Source: Geobacter sp. | GTDB taxonomy: Bacteria > Desulfobacterota > Desulfuromonadia > Geobacterales > Geobacteraceae | Direction of reading: 5' to 3' | Assembly (NCBI GenBank): GCA_003490025.1 | Contig: DNJC01000006.1 | Coordinates: 6,658 to 70,657, forward strand | DNA: 64,000 bases | In this document: positions 28,476 to 39,326 of the stretch, one piece after another | How the letters are laid out: every line of letters begins with the position of its first letter | Numbering within the stretch: the first letter of the stretch is position 1 | Notes under the pieces: generated by a model | What the model was told of the DNA's origin: nothing | Database searches by the model: none | Seen by the model: only the letters and a program-made list of their open reading frames with translations | Program-made: the position numbers and the translations under genes

Positions 28476-28801
28476 AAATCCATAGCATATTCAGGACAAA
28501 ATAAACAATTATTTTGGCTTAACTGTCGGTTCGGCCACGCGGCCCGCTATAGCCGGATACGGTTCAACTCACTGAAATACCGTCGTATTGTCCCGATGCT
28601 GGGTGAGCTTCACGCCTGCCGTATACTTTTACGGGCCCTCCGCCATAGTGTTCATTAAAGGGTTGCTTTCCGTTCGGCAAACGGGGTATCTTTTTCAGCA
28701 GGGTGCAGGGGCAGCTTCCGGTTTCAGCTCTTCTCTTTTGCGGAGTCGACCCTGAGACTGGCGGCAATCCGGCCGATTTCATCACACAAACCGAGCGATA
28801 T

Positions 28802-29782
28802 ATGGCACTTATAGATACCTTCGGCAGGCGCATCAACTACCTTCGGCTCTCGGTCACCGACCGCTGCAACCTCCGCTGCAGCTACTGCATGCCGGAGGAG
28901 GGGGTGGAGAAGCTGTGCCACTCGGATGTCCTCTCCTATGCGGACCTCCTGAGGATTTCGGCGGAGGCCGTTGCCGCCGGCATCGAGAAAATCAGGGTGA
29001 CAGGCGGGGAACCGCTGGTGAGAAAGGGGATTCTCCAGTTCCTCGAACGCCTGGGTGCGCTACCCGGGCTCAAGGAACTGGTCCTGACCACCAACGGGCT
29101 CCTGTTGAAGGAGATGGCACAGGGGCTGCGAGACGCAGGGGTGCAGCGGCTGAATATCAGCCTCGATTCGCTGCAGGCGGAACCGTTCGCCAGGATCACC
29201 CGAGGTGGCGAGCTGTCGCGGGTCCTCGATGGGATCGACGCCGCCGAGCGCGCCGGGTTCCCGGCGCACAAGATAAACGTGGTGGTGATGCGCGGGGTGA
29301 ACGACGGCGAGATCCTCGACTTCGTGAAGCTGACCCTGGAGCGTCCCTACGCGGTCCGGTTCATCGAGTACATGCCGACCTCGGGAGACGCCGACTGGCG
29401 CGACCTCTGCGTCCCCGGCGCAGAGATCATGGAGCGGATAACTGCCCAATATCAGATCGAGGAGACGGTGAACACGGATCGCTCCGGCCCTTCCAAGAAC
29501 TTCCGGATCATAGGGGCGCCCGGTTCACTAGGAATCATCACCGCGATGACGGGGCATTTCTGCGACAGCTGCAACCGTCTCCGGGTGACTGCGTCAGGAT
29601 TTGCCAAGGGGTGTCTCTTCTCCGGAGACGGCGTCGACCTGAGGCCGATCCTCGCCACGGGAAACGACGCGCTTTTGCGCCAGGAAATCAGCCGCATAGT
29701 GGAAGCCAAGCCGGGAAGGCACCAGGTGACGGACGAAGGGGTGGAGACAGCGCCGTTCGCCATGTCCAGGGTCGGAGGGTAG
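28802..29782 (+). CDS. moaA: GTP 3',8-cyclase MoaA (radical SAM)
   Basis: A 326-residue radical SAM enzyme starting molybdenum cofactor synthesis from GTP. The SAM cluster motif is RCNLRCSYCMPEEG near residue 20; the C-terminal second cluster is CDSCNRLRVTASGFAKGC; the protein ends in Gly-Gly, which is needed for activity in MoaA. The ATG at 28802 is chosen because the conserved N-terminus LIDTFGRRINYLRLSVTDRC starts there. It is divergent from moeA and followed by the MOSC gene. Confidence 0.95.
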   Translation: MALIDTFGRRINYLRLSVTDRCNLRCSYCMPEEGVEKLCHSDVLSYADLLRISAEAVAAGIEKIRVTGGEPLVRKGILQFLERLGALPGLKELVLTTNGLLLKEMAQGLRDAGVQRLNISLDSLQAEPFARITRGGELSRVLDGIDAAERAGFPAHKINVVVMRGVNDGEILDFVKLTLERPYAVRFIEYMPTSGDADWRDLCVPGAEIMERITAQYQIEETVNTDRSGPSKNFRIIGAPGSLGIITAMTGHFCDSCNRLRVTASGFAKGCLFSGDGVDLRPILATGNDALLRQEISRIVEAKPGRHQVTDEGVETAPFAMSRVGG

Positions 29783-29791
29783 AGAAGCAGA

Positions 29792-29832
29792 TTAAGATGA
29801 AGATGAAGATGAAGTTTGAGGTTGAGGTTGAG
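29792..29832. repeat. 6-bp tandem repeats between moaA and the MOSC gene
   Basis: Three to four GAAGAT units are followed directly by three GAGGTT units. They occupy most of the gap between the two genes and are not in a confirmed reading frame. Confidence 0.8.
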
Positions 29833-29866
29833 AACAACACTTGGTTCCATACAAAGGGGTAGAGAT

Positions 29867-30298
29867 ATGGCGGGTAAGGTCATTGCGGTTAATGTCAGCT
29901 TGAACAAGGGGGAGAGGAAGACTCCCGTCGCCGAAGTCACGCTCCGCGTGAACCACGGCATTGAAGGGGACGGCCACGCCGGCGACTGGCACCGCCAGGT
30001 GAGCCTCCTGGCCCAGGAGAGCATCGCGAAGATGCAGGCGCTGGGGCTGGACGTGAAGGAAGGGGACTTCGCCGAGAACATCACTACGGAAGGCATCGAT
30101 CTCCCCAGCCTCCCCATCGGGACGAAGATGGAACTCGGAGAGGCGCTTCTCGAGGTGACCCAGATCGGCAAGGAGTGCCACACCCGCTGCGCCATATTCT
30201 ACCAGGCCGGGGACTGCGTCATGCCGAAAGAGGGGATCTTCGCCAAGGTGCTGACCGGCGGGGTGGTGAGGCCGGGGGACAAGGTGGTGGTGCTGTAG
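29867..30298 (+). CDS. MOSC domain-containing protein
   Basis: A 143-residue stand-alone MOSC domain. The conserved cysteine is in IGKECHTRCAIFYQ near residues 104-117, with GIEGDGHAG near residue 30 as the other family motif. MOSC proteins bind sulfurated molybdenum cofactor or carry sulfur to metal centres. Being next to moaA, it may help insert or sulfurate the cofactor of the formate dehydrogenase downstream; this is inferred. The ATG at 29867 is preceded by GGGGTAGAGAT. It is convergent with the histidine kinase gene. Confidence 0.88.
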   Translation: MAGKVIAVNVSLNKGERKTPVAEVTLRVNHGIEGDGHAGDWHRQVSLLAQESIAKMQALGLDVKEGDFAENITTEGIDLPSLPIGTKMELGEALLEVTQIGKECHTRCAIFYQAGDCVMPKEGIFAKVLTGGVVRPGDKVVVL

Positions 30299-30299
30299 A

Positions 30300-32284
30300 T
30301 CAGGTCTCGCGCGGCAACACTACTCTGAACGTGCTCCCGTGACCGGGGACGCTGTCGATGTCTATACAGCCGCCATGCTCCCTGATGATCCCGTAGGAGA
30401 CGGACAACCCTAGCCCGGTGCCGTTGGACTTGGTGGTGTAAAACGGGTTGAACACCTGCCTCAGATTCTCCAGCTCGATGCCGACCCCCGTGTCCGTCAC
30501 CTTCACCTCGTAAAGATCGGCGTGCTGCACCGGCGCACTCTTGATGGTCAGCACGCCTCCTTCGGGCATCGCCTGCACGGCGTTTAACACCAGGTTGGTG
30601 AACACCTGCCGCAACTGGTCGCCGTCTCCTTCTATCACTTCTACGGCTTCCGAATACTGCTCCATCACCCTTATCTTCTCCATCGAAACCTGGTGACCGA
30701 TCTGTCCCACGATCTCGTGCAGCAGTTCGTTAAGCCGCACGCTCCCATGCTCCATCTGCTCCCGCCTGGCGAACTTCAACAGGTTGGAGACGATCCGCTC
30801 CACCCGCTTCACCTGCTGAAATATCGTGTCAACTTCCTCACGACTCGGATCGTCCTCGGGGACGGCGAGCTGCAACAGCTCGGTGTTCCCCCGTATGATC
30901 GCCATCGGGTTGTTGATCTCGTGCGCCACCCCCGCAGCCAACTCTCCTATCGCCGCCAGCTTCTCGACCCTCAGCAATTCCTCCCGGGTCTGCACCAGGA
31001 GCCGGTTCTTCTCCTCCAGCTCGGCCGTTCGCAACTGCACCTTCTGCTCAAGGTCGCGGTTCAGCTCTATGATGCTGTTCTCACGCTCGATGAGGGAGCG
31101 GCTCATGTCGTTGAACCTTCCCGCCAGATCGCCGATCTCGTCACGGGAGTCGATCGTGCTCTTCACGTCCCGCTCACCGGCGGCGACCCGGCTCGCGAGC
31201 ATGTCGAGTTCCTTTATAGGCTGGGCCAGCTTCTTGCCCAGAAAGCCGGCCATGGAAACCCCGACCAGACCGCTGACCAGCAGCACGAAGCTCAAGAGGA
31301 CCGCCATGTCGATCTTAACGGCGGAATAATGGCTCTCCAGCATCCCGACGTAGAGCGCTCCTATGGGAACCCCCTGCATCGACAGGATCGGCTCGTAGGC
31401 GGTCAGGTACCAGTCGTTCACCACGAAGGCCCTTCCTACCGACTTCTCCTTTCGTAGCAGCACCTTGTCGTACACCGGCGTCGACAGTTTGGTCCCGATG
31501 GCCCGGCTGCCGTCCGTGTTCGGTACGTTGGTGGCGATCCTGACGTCGTTCTGGAAGATGGTGGCGTTGCCGACGTCCCTGCCGTGCAGCTTCGCACCCT
31601 CGTAGACGATGGCCTTGATCTTGTCCACCAGCTTCTTGTTGTTGTTGAGCAGGACCCCGCCGTAGAGCGCGCCGAGGATGTTCCCTGCCTTGTCGCGCAC
31701 CGGCGCCGCGACGAACAGGAACATCGCTCCGTTCAGGGGGGAGGGGGGCGTCGGGTCCTTCCTGGTGCCGCTCACCGCCACCTCGGCCAGCCTCACCAGC
31801 CCCTCTCCCTCCAGGGCCAGCTCCGCGGTCGGAATGATCGTGGTGCCGCTCACCACCTCGCCCTTCAAGGCGCGGGCGACGAACTGGTTGCGAGTCTTGT
31901 CGTCGCCGTACTGCAGCACGTTGTTGGTTCTCAGGATCACCCTTCCGGAGGCGTCGACGGCCGCGAGGATGTCCAGATGCTCGCTGGTGCGAACCGGCGC
32001 GAGCGCCTCGACCAGTGCCGGGCGGTCCCCCGATGCGATGGTCTCGGCGGTCCGGCCGAAGGCGGCTGTGAGTTTAACGACGTCGTAGATGCGGGAGAGT
32101 TCGTTCAGGTACGCTTCGCGCGCGACGCTCAGGTCGTAGCGGACCTTCTCCTGCGCCTGCGTCGCCACCTTCGCGCTCAGGATGAACACCCCGGCCATCC
32201 AGCAGATCGCGATGGCGATGGCGAGGGGGATCAGGGTCGCGACGGTGAGCTTCGTCTTGATCGGGAAGCGGAGCTTTGGGAAGA

Positions 32285-32288
<4 letters not shown>
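30300..32288 (-). CDS. Cache-HAMP sensor histidine kinase
   Basis: A 662-residue membrane kinase: membrane segment (about 15-38), a large periplasmic Cache-type sensor (about 40-335), a second membrane segment, HAMP, a short coiled coil, HisKA with [11 protein letters not shown] (phospho-His near residue 452) and HATPase with [12 protein letters not shown]. Its ATG overlaps the stop of the upstream sigma-54 regulator gene by four bases. It is strongly similar in plan and sequence to the kinase at 58402-60402. Placement next to the formate dehydrogenase genes suggests it controls them, but the ligand is unknown. Confidence 0.92.
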
Positions 32289-33652
<1,364 letters not shown>

Positions 33653-33845
33653 CTCGGGCTTTTTCCTCGCTGTTTCCTCCGCGCTGAGAGCGCGGTCCCT
33701 ACCTGGTCAAAATGTTACACATCATGACAAAAGGGTGCATAATTAAAATAATTCAATTTTCAGGCTAATGAGGCTGGGCGGCGACAACATTAACATTTCG
33801 GACCTTTAGCGTACACAACTATTTTTGTAAATAGCGTAAACACGC

Positions 33846-33861
33846 TGGCATGGCAATTGCC
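33846..33861 (+). promoter_or_regulatory. Probable sigma-54 promoter of fdnG
   Basis: TGGCATG-GCAA-TTGCC matches the sigma-54 pattern TGGCACG-N4-TTGCW at the invariant GG (-24) and GC (-12) with the correct spacing. It ends about 62 bases before the fdnG start, and a sigma-54 activator gene is divergent. Confidence 0.7.
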
Positions 33862-33923
33862 GTATACGGAGTGGTTATTCAATGGTGGCACGATGTTTAT
33901 CATGTAAAAAGGAGAGATTCAAC

Positions 33924-36900
33924 ATGGCTGTTTCACGACGGGAGTTTCTGCAGGGGGGAGCGCTGGCTGCCGCGCTCGCTCTCTCCGGCACCAAGGCTGA
34001 AGCGGGAAGCGATTCCCCGCAGATGCGGACCAAGGGGCTGAAAAGCTCTACCACCATCTGTCCTTTCTGTGCTGTCGGTTGCGGTCTGGTGGTGCACACC
34101 AAGAACGGCAAGGTGGTCAACATCGAAGGGGATACGCAGCATCCGATCAACCAGGGGGCTCTCTGCTCCAAGGGTAGCGCGCTCTTCCAGGTGGCCAACA
34201 ACGAGCACCGCCTGCAGAAGGTGATGTACCGCGCGCCCGGCAGCGACAAATTCGAAGAGAAGTCGTGGGACTGGGCGCTGGAGCGGATCGCGCAGAAGAT
34301 GAAGGAGACCCGCGACAAGAGCTTCAAGGCGAAAGAGATCAACAAGAAGGACAACAAGGAATACGTGGTGAACAGGACCGAGGGGCTGGCCTTCCTGGGC
34401 GGCGCAGGTCTCGACAACGAGGAGTGCTACCTCTGGAGCAAGTTCGCCCGCTCCATGGGTGTCGCCCACCTCGAACACCAGGCCCGAATATGACACTCCG
34501 CTACAGTCGCCGGTCTGGCGGCTTCGTTTGGACGTGGGGCGATGACCAACCACTGGATAGACCTGAAGAACGCCGATGCGATCCTTGCCATCGGATGCAA
34601 CCCCGCCGAGAACCACCCGATCTCCTTCAAGTGGATCGAGCAGGCCATGGACAACGGCGGCAAGCTTCTCGCCGTCGATCCGCGTTTCACCAGGACCGCC
34701 TCCAAGGCGGACCACTACGCGCAGATCCGTCCCGGCACCGACATCGCCTACCTGGGCGGGATGATCAACTACACGCTGCAAAATAACCTGACCCACCAGG
34801 AGTACGTGGTCGAGTACACCAACGCCTCCTTCATCGTGAACGACAAGTTCGACTTCAACGAGGGGCTCTTCTGCGCTTTCGACGACGCCGAGAAGACCTA
34901 CGACGCGAAGGCATGGGCCTACGAGGTGGACGGTGCCGGTCTTCCCAAGCGGGACAAGTCCCTGCAGGACCCGCGCTGCGTGTACCAGCAGTTGAAGAAG
35001 CACTACTCCCGTTACACCATCGACATGGTCTGCTCCATAACCGGCACCAACAAGGAGGACTACCTGGCCGTCGCCAAGGCGTTCTGCGCCACCGGGCGTC
35101 CGGACAAGGCCGGCACCATCCTTTACGCCATGGGGATCACCCAGTCGACCCACGGCACCCAGAACGTGCGCGCTACCGCGATGCTGCAGATGCTTCTGGG
35201 CAACATCGGCATCGCCGGCGGCGGTGTCAACGCGCTGCGCGGCGAGAGCAACGTGCAGGGCTCCACCGACTACGGCCTGCTGTTCCACATCCTGCCGGGC
35301 TACCTGAAGTCCCCGGAGTTCGACAACGTCGACCTGAAGGGGTACCTGGAGAAGTGGACCCCCAAGACCAAGGACAAGAAGAGCGCCAACTGGTGGGGCA
35401 ACACCCCCAAGTACACGGTCAGCCTCCTGAAGGCCTGGTACGGAGACAACGCGACCAAGGAGAACGATTTCTGCTACGACTACCTCCCCAAGAGAAGCGG
35501 CAATTACTCCTTCATGAAGCTGATGGAGAAGATGGGGAAGGGGGAGCTGCAGGGGCTGGTCTGCATGGGGCAGAACCCGGCGGTCGGCGGCCCGGACTCC
35601 CTGAAGACCCGCGAGGCGTTGGCGAAGCTCGACTGGCTGGTCACCGTGGACCTCTGGGAGACCGAGACCTCGATCTTCTGGAAGCGCCCCGGCGTCAACC
35701 CTAAGGAGATCAAGACCGAGGTCTTCATGCTTCCGGCAGCTTCCTCCATCGAGAAGGAAGGCTCCATCTCCAACTCCGGGCGCTGGGCGCAGTGGCGCTA
35801 CAAGGCCGTCGAGCCGGTGGGCGACTCCAAGACCGACCTCTGGATCATCGACCAGTTCGCCAAGCGCCTGAAGAAGTCCTACGAGAAGGGGGGCGTGTTC
35901 CCCGAGCCGATCACCAAGCTCGCCTGGAACTACGGCCAGGGCGAGGAGCCGGAAGTGCAGCTCGTGGCAAAGGAGATCAACGGCTACTTCACCAAGGACA
36001 TGACCATCGTCGACAAGGACAAGACCCTTGAGTTCAAGAAGGGCGACCAGGTCCCGATGTTCAAGTACCTGCAGGACGACGGCTCCACCGTTTCAGGCTG
36101 CTGGATCTACTGCGGTTCCTTCACGAAAGACGGAAACCAGATGGCACGGCGCGACGCGACCGATCTCCCCAACGGACTCGGCATGTTCCCCAAGTGGGCC
36201 TGGTGCTGGCCGGTCAACCGCCGCATCATCTACAACAGGGCGTCGGTCAACCCGGACGGCGTGCCGTTCAACCCCAAGCGCGCCGTCATCGCGTGGGATC
36301 TCCTTGAGAAGAAGTGGAAGGGGGACGTTCCCGACGGCCCCTGGCCGCCGATGAAGGACGACAAGGAAGGAAAGTACCCCTTCATCATGGTCCCCGAGGG
36401 TCACGGCCGTCTCTACGCGCTGGACTTGAAGGACGGCCCGTTCCCGGAGCACTACGAGCCGATCGAGAGTCCGGCCAGGAACCTCATGTCGAAGGTGCAG
36501 ACCAACCCGGCGGTCAAGGTGCCGGCCAACATGTCGAACGACATGGCCAAGTACCCCTTCGTCGGCACCACCTACAGGATGACCGAACACTGGCAGGCGG
36601 GCGCCATGACCCGGAGCCTGCCGTGGCTGGTGGAACTGGTCCCGAGCATGTTCGTGGAGATTTCCGAGACCCTCGCCAAGACCAAGGGGATCAGCAACGG
36701 CGATCTGGTCCGCGTCACCTCGATGCGCGGCACCGTCGAGGCGAAGGCGCTGGTTACCGCCAGGCTGAAGCCGTTCAACGTGCAGGGGAAACTGGTGGAG
36801 CAGGTGGGCCTTCCCTGGCATTTCGGTTATGCAGGTGTTGCCAAAGGCGACAGCGGCAACGTCCTGACACCGTCGGTTGGTTGCGCGAACACGAGCATCC

Positions 36901-36953
36901 CCGAATTCAAGGCATTCCTCTGCAACATCGAGAAAGGGGGTAAGCGCGCATGA
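33924..36953 (+). CDS. fdnG: Formate dehydrogenase alpha subunit, selenocysteine-containing, Tat-exported
   Basis: A 1009-residue molybdopterin oxidoreductase that oxidises formate to CO2. The N-terminus has a Tat signal (SRREFLQGG near residue 4). The [4Fe-4S] motif is CPFCAVGC near residue 47 with a fourth Cys in ALCSKG. The in-frame TGA at 34491-34493 (codon 190) lies in the context ARI-U-HSATVAGLAASFGRGAM, matching the selenocysteine position of FdnG. A hairpin directly downstream fits a bacterial SECIS. The ATG at 33924 has AAAAAGGAGAG upstream. It overlaps the next gene by four bases. Without selenocysteine decoding the reading would end at 34493, which explains why it can be mis-called as two genes. 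Confidence 0.95.
34491..34530 (+). promoter_or_regulatory. UGA selenocysteine codon and SECIS hairpin
   Basis: The TGA at 34491 is followed at 34506-34522 by GTCGCC-GGTCT-GGCGGC, a six-bp stem (one GT pair) with a loop containing GGTCT. The spacing of 12 bases from the UGA to the stem and the GU in the loop resemble the E. coli fdhF and fdnG elements recognised by SelB. Confidence 0.85.
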
Positions 36954-37792
36954 GCGAGATAACCACTGATTATTCAAAGAACAAGGCGTTTTTGATCGAC
37001 ATGACCAAGTGCACCGGCTGCCGCGGCTGCCAGGTCGCCTGCAAGCAGTGGAACCAGCTCGACGCGGAGAAGACCGAGTTCTTCACCGGCGAGGGTTACC
37101 AGAATCCGCCGCTCATGTCGGAGCACACCTTCACCCGCATCAAGTTCCGCGACTACCAGAAAAACGGCCAGAACGAGTTCGCCTTCTACAAAGAGATGTG
37201 CATGCACTGCAACGAGCCGGCATGCGCCTCGGTCTGCCCGGTCGGCGCCTTCAAGAAGACCAAGGAAGGTCCGGTGACCTACGACGCGAAGCGCTGCATC
37301 GGCTGCCGTTTCTGCATGGTCGCCTGCCCGTTCGGGGTGCCCAAGTACGAGTGGAGCAAGGCGCTGCCGCTGGTGAGAAAGTGCACCGGCTGCTACTCCC
37401 GCATCAAGGAAGGGCAGAAGCCCGCCTGCGCCACCACCTGCCCGGCGGCCATCACCTACGGCAACCGCGGCGACCTGATCAAGGAAGCCAGCAAGAGGAT
37501 CGCCTCGCGCCCGGAGAAGTACCTGAAGAAGCTCTACGGCGAGGAGGAGGCGGGCGGCACCAGCGTGATCTACCTGACCGCACTTCCGTTTGACGAACTC
37601 GGCTTCAAGCACGTCACCAAGAGGCCGCTCCCTTCCTATACCTGGCAGGCGCTCCGCCTGGTTCCGGGGATCTTCCTGACCGTCGGGGGCTCGCTCTCCC
37701 TTCTTTCCTGGTTCACGCACAGGAAGGAGCGTCTGAAGAAGGAAGCAGAACAAAGGGACGCATCCGGCAATGCGCCTAAGGAGGAAAGCTAA
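36950..37792 (+). CDS. fdnH: Formate dehydrogenase iron-sulfur subunit
   Basis: A 280-residue electron-transfer subunit with four cysteine clusters, CTGCRGCQVACKQW, CMHCNEPACASVCP, CIGCRFCMVACPFG and CTGCYSRIKEGQKPACATTC, predicted to hold four [4Fe-4S] centres that carry electrons from FdnG to the membrane. A hydrophobic segment near residues 236-257 (RLVPGIFLTVGGSLSLLSWF) would anchor it. It overlaps fdnG (ATGA) and the following gene begins at the next base after its stop. Confidence 0.93.
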   Translation: MSEITTDYSKNKAFLIDMTKCTGCRGCQVACKQWNQLDAEKTEFFTGEGYQNPPLMSEHTFTRIKFRDYQKNGQNEFAFYKEMCMHCNEPACASVCPVGAFKKTKEGPVTYDAKRCIGCRFCMVACPFGVPKYEWSKALPLVRKCTGCYSRIKEGQKPACATTCPAAITYGNRGDLIKEASKRIASRPEKYLKKLYGEEEAGGTSVIYLTALPFDELGFKHVTKRPLPSYTWQALRLVPGIFLTVGGSLSLLSWFTHRKERLKKEAEQRDASGNAPKEES

Positions 37793-39004
37793 ATGACCGC
37801 CGCAAAAATAATCATCAATGAAATCAAGGGATATCACCAGTTCGTGAAATTCCTCATCGTCCTGGTGGCGCTCGGCGCGCTCGCCTCCCTGGTGCGCTTC
37901 GTCTTCGGTTTGGGGATCACCACCAACCTGAACGACACCTTCCCCTGGGGTCTCTGGATCTCCTTCGACGTCGTTACCGCCGTGCCGCTTGCCGCGGGCG
38001 CCTTCACCCTGGGGGCGATCGTCCACTGCTTCCACATCAAGAAGCTGGAGCCGCTGGTCCGCCCGGCCATCGTGACCGGCTTCCTCGGCTACTCGCTGGT
38101 ATGCGCGGGGCTTCTGCTCGACCTCGGGCAGCCGCAGCGCTGCTGGCACACCATGGTCTACTGGAACCCGCACTCCCCGATGTTCGAGGTCTCCATGTGC
38201 ATCGCCGCCTACACGACGGTGCTCTTCCTCGAGTTCCTCTCGCCGGTATGCGAGAAGTTCGGCTACCACGTGCCGCTCAGGCTTCTGCGTACCATCGAGA
38301 TGCCGCTGGTCATCGCCGCGGCCTCGATCTCGACGCTGCACCAGTCCTCGCTCGGGACCTTCTTCCTGATCGCGGTCGACAAGCTGCACTCCCTCTGGTA
38401 CAACCCGCTCCTGCCGCTTTTGTTCTGGGTCTCGGCCATGTGCGCCGGCATCTCCATCATCATCGTGGAGGCGACCATGAGCCACAAGTGGATGGGGCAG
38501 CCGGACGAGTCGGAACTCCTGGAGACCCTGGCAAAGATACTTCCTTACGTACTTACCGGGTACCTCACGATAAAGCTCTTCTCGCTCTTCGCGCTGACCG
38601 AGGGGCCGCTCTTCGACCGTCCGGGGCTGGTGGTGCTCTTCGCCGTCGAGGTGCTGGGCGGCGTGGTCGCCCCGCTTGTCATGCTGATGAACGGCAACGT
38701 GCGCGAGGACAACCGCCTCCGCTCCACCGCGGCCTGGCTCGTCATCTCCGGCGTCATCCTGAACCGCTTCAACGTCTCCATGTTCGGGATGGAGGCGCCG
38801 GGGACCCTGTACTACCCCTCCTTCATCGAGAGCGTTGTGACCATCGGCATCATCGCGGCCCACATCCTCTTCTTCGTGCTGATCGCGAAGTACTTCCCGA
38901 TCTTCGAGCACCATCCGGAAACGGTCGACTACTCCATCCCCGACAGCTTCCACAAGACCGACAAGGGACAGGTGGCGCCGGGCGCCGTTGCCAGCAAGGC
39001 GTAG
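37793..39004 (+). CDS. NrfD/PsrC-type membrane subunit of formate dehydrogenase
   Basis: A 403-residue integral membrane protein with about nine to ten predicted membrane helices, matching the NrfD/HybB/PsrC quinone-binding family instead of the four-helix di-haem cytochrome b (FdnI) of E. coli. It would pass electrons to the menaquinone pool without haem. It follows fdnH with no gap, so the three subunits form one operon. The ending, SKA, is followed by a repeat-rich gap. Confidence 0.9.
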   Translation: MTAAKIIINEIKGYHQFVKFLIVLVALGALASLVRFVFGLGITTNLNDTFPWGLWISFDVVTAVPLAAGAFTLGAIVHCFHIKKLEPLVRPAIVTGFLGYSLVCAGLLLDLGQPQRCWHTMVYWNPHSPMFEVSMCIAAYTTVLFLEFLSPVCEKFGYHVPLRLLRTIEMPLVIAAASISTLHQSSLGTFFLIAVDKLHSLWYNPLLPLLFWVSAMCAGISIIIVEATMSHKWMGQPDESELLETLAKILPYVLTGYLTIKLFSLFALTEGPLFDRPGLVVLFAVEVLGGVVAPLVMLMNGNVREDNRLRSTAAWLVISGVILNRFNVSMFGMEAPGTLYYPSFIESVVTIGIIAAHILFFVLIAKYFPIFEHHPETVDYSIPDSFHKTDKGQVAPGAVASKA

Positions 39005-39326
39005 CAGGAATTCAACAAACAGGGTAAATCAGGCAGAAGTATTACCTCGTTCCCAAGCTCCGGCTTGGGAACGAGAGGATATCCCCTCTCCCCCCGGGAG
39101 AGGGGCAGGGGTGAGGGCGGTGCTAGTGGCGATTAGCCGTAAAAGGCTCCGAACTGAACCTGACAGTTCGCGCGGGATTCACAACAAAATGCAGCGGAAC
39201 CCCTTCGTTTCAACGCCCTCACCCTAACCCTCTCCCGGAGGGCGAGGGGACGAAAACCCATAACCCTCTCCCGGAGGGAGGGGGGACTAAGACGACGGAA
39301 ATACCGAGAGGCTTGAGGAGTCGGCA
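39005..39326. repeat. Repeat-rich gap between the NrfD-type gene and fdhD-mobA
   Basis: This 322-base gap holds one palindrome of the GTTCCCAAGCTCCGGCTTGG type (39049-39074) and three GC-rich CCCTCTCCC/GGGAGAGGG-type hairpins (39083-39110, 39216-39250 and 39263-39284). No gene is seen. The repeats are the same families as elsewhere in the window. Confidence 0.7.

Larger units (their letters stand above)
28281..28801. other. Divergent moeA/moaA intergenic region
   Basis: This 521-base gap contains the minus-strand structured moeA leader (about 28303-28475) and, on the plus strand, a roughly 230-base moaA leader. The plus-strand part holds a small hairpin, CCGTT-CGGCA-AACGG, before GGTATCTTTTT (about 28670-28695), but no element I can name. 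The middle, 28480-28520, is AT-rich and is the most likely location of both promoters. No gene is seen. Confidence 0.5.

Noticed and set aside
33886..33901. A second sigma-54 promoter, TGGCACGATGTTTATC
   Set aside because: The -12 element lacks the invariant GC (TTAT), and the sequence lies too close to the fdnG ribosome site. The element at 33846 fits better.
33924..34493. fdnG as two genes or a frameshifted pseudogene
   Set aside because: The frame continues past the TGA with FdnG sequence, the UGA sits in the selenocysteine position and a SECIS-like hairpin follows, so it is one gene.
36974..38953. A 659-residue minus-strand frame opposite fdnH and the NrfD-type gene
   Set aside because: Shadow of two genes whose iron-sulfur and membrane motifs are clear.
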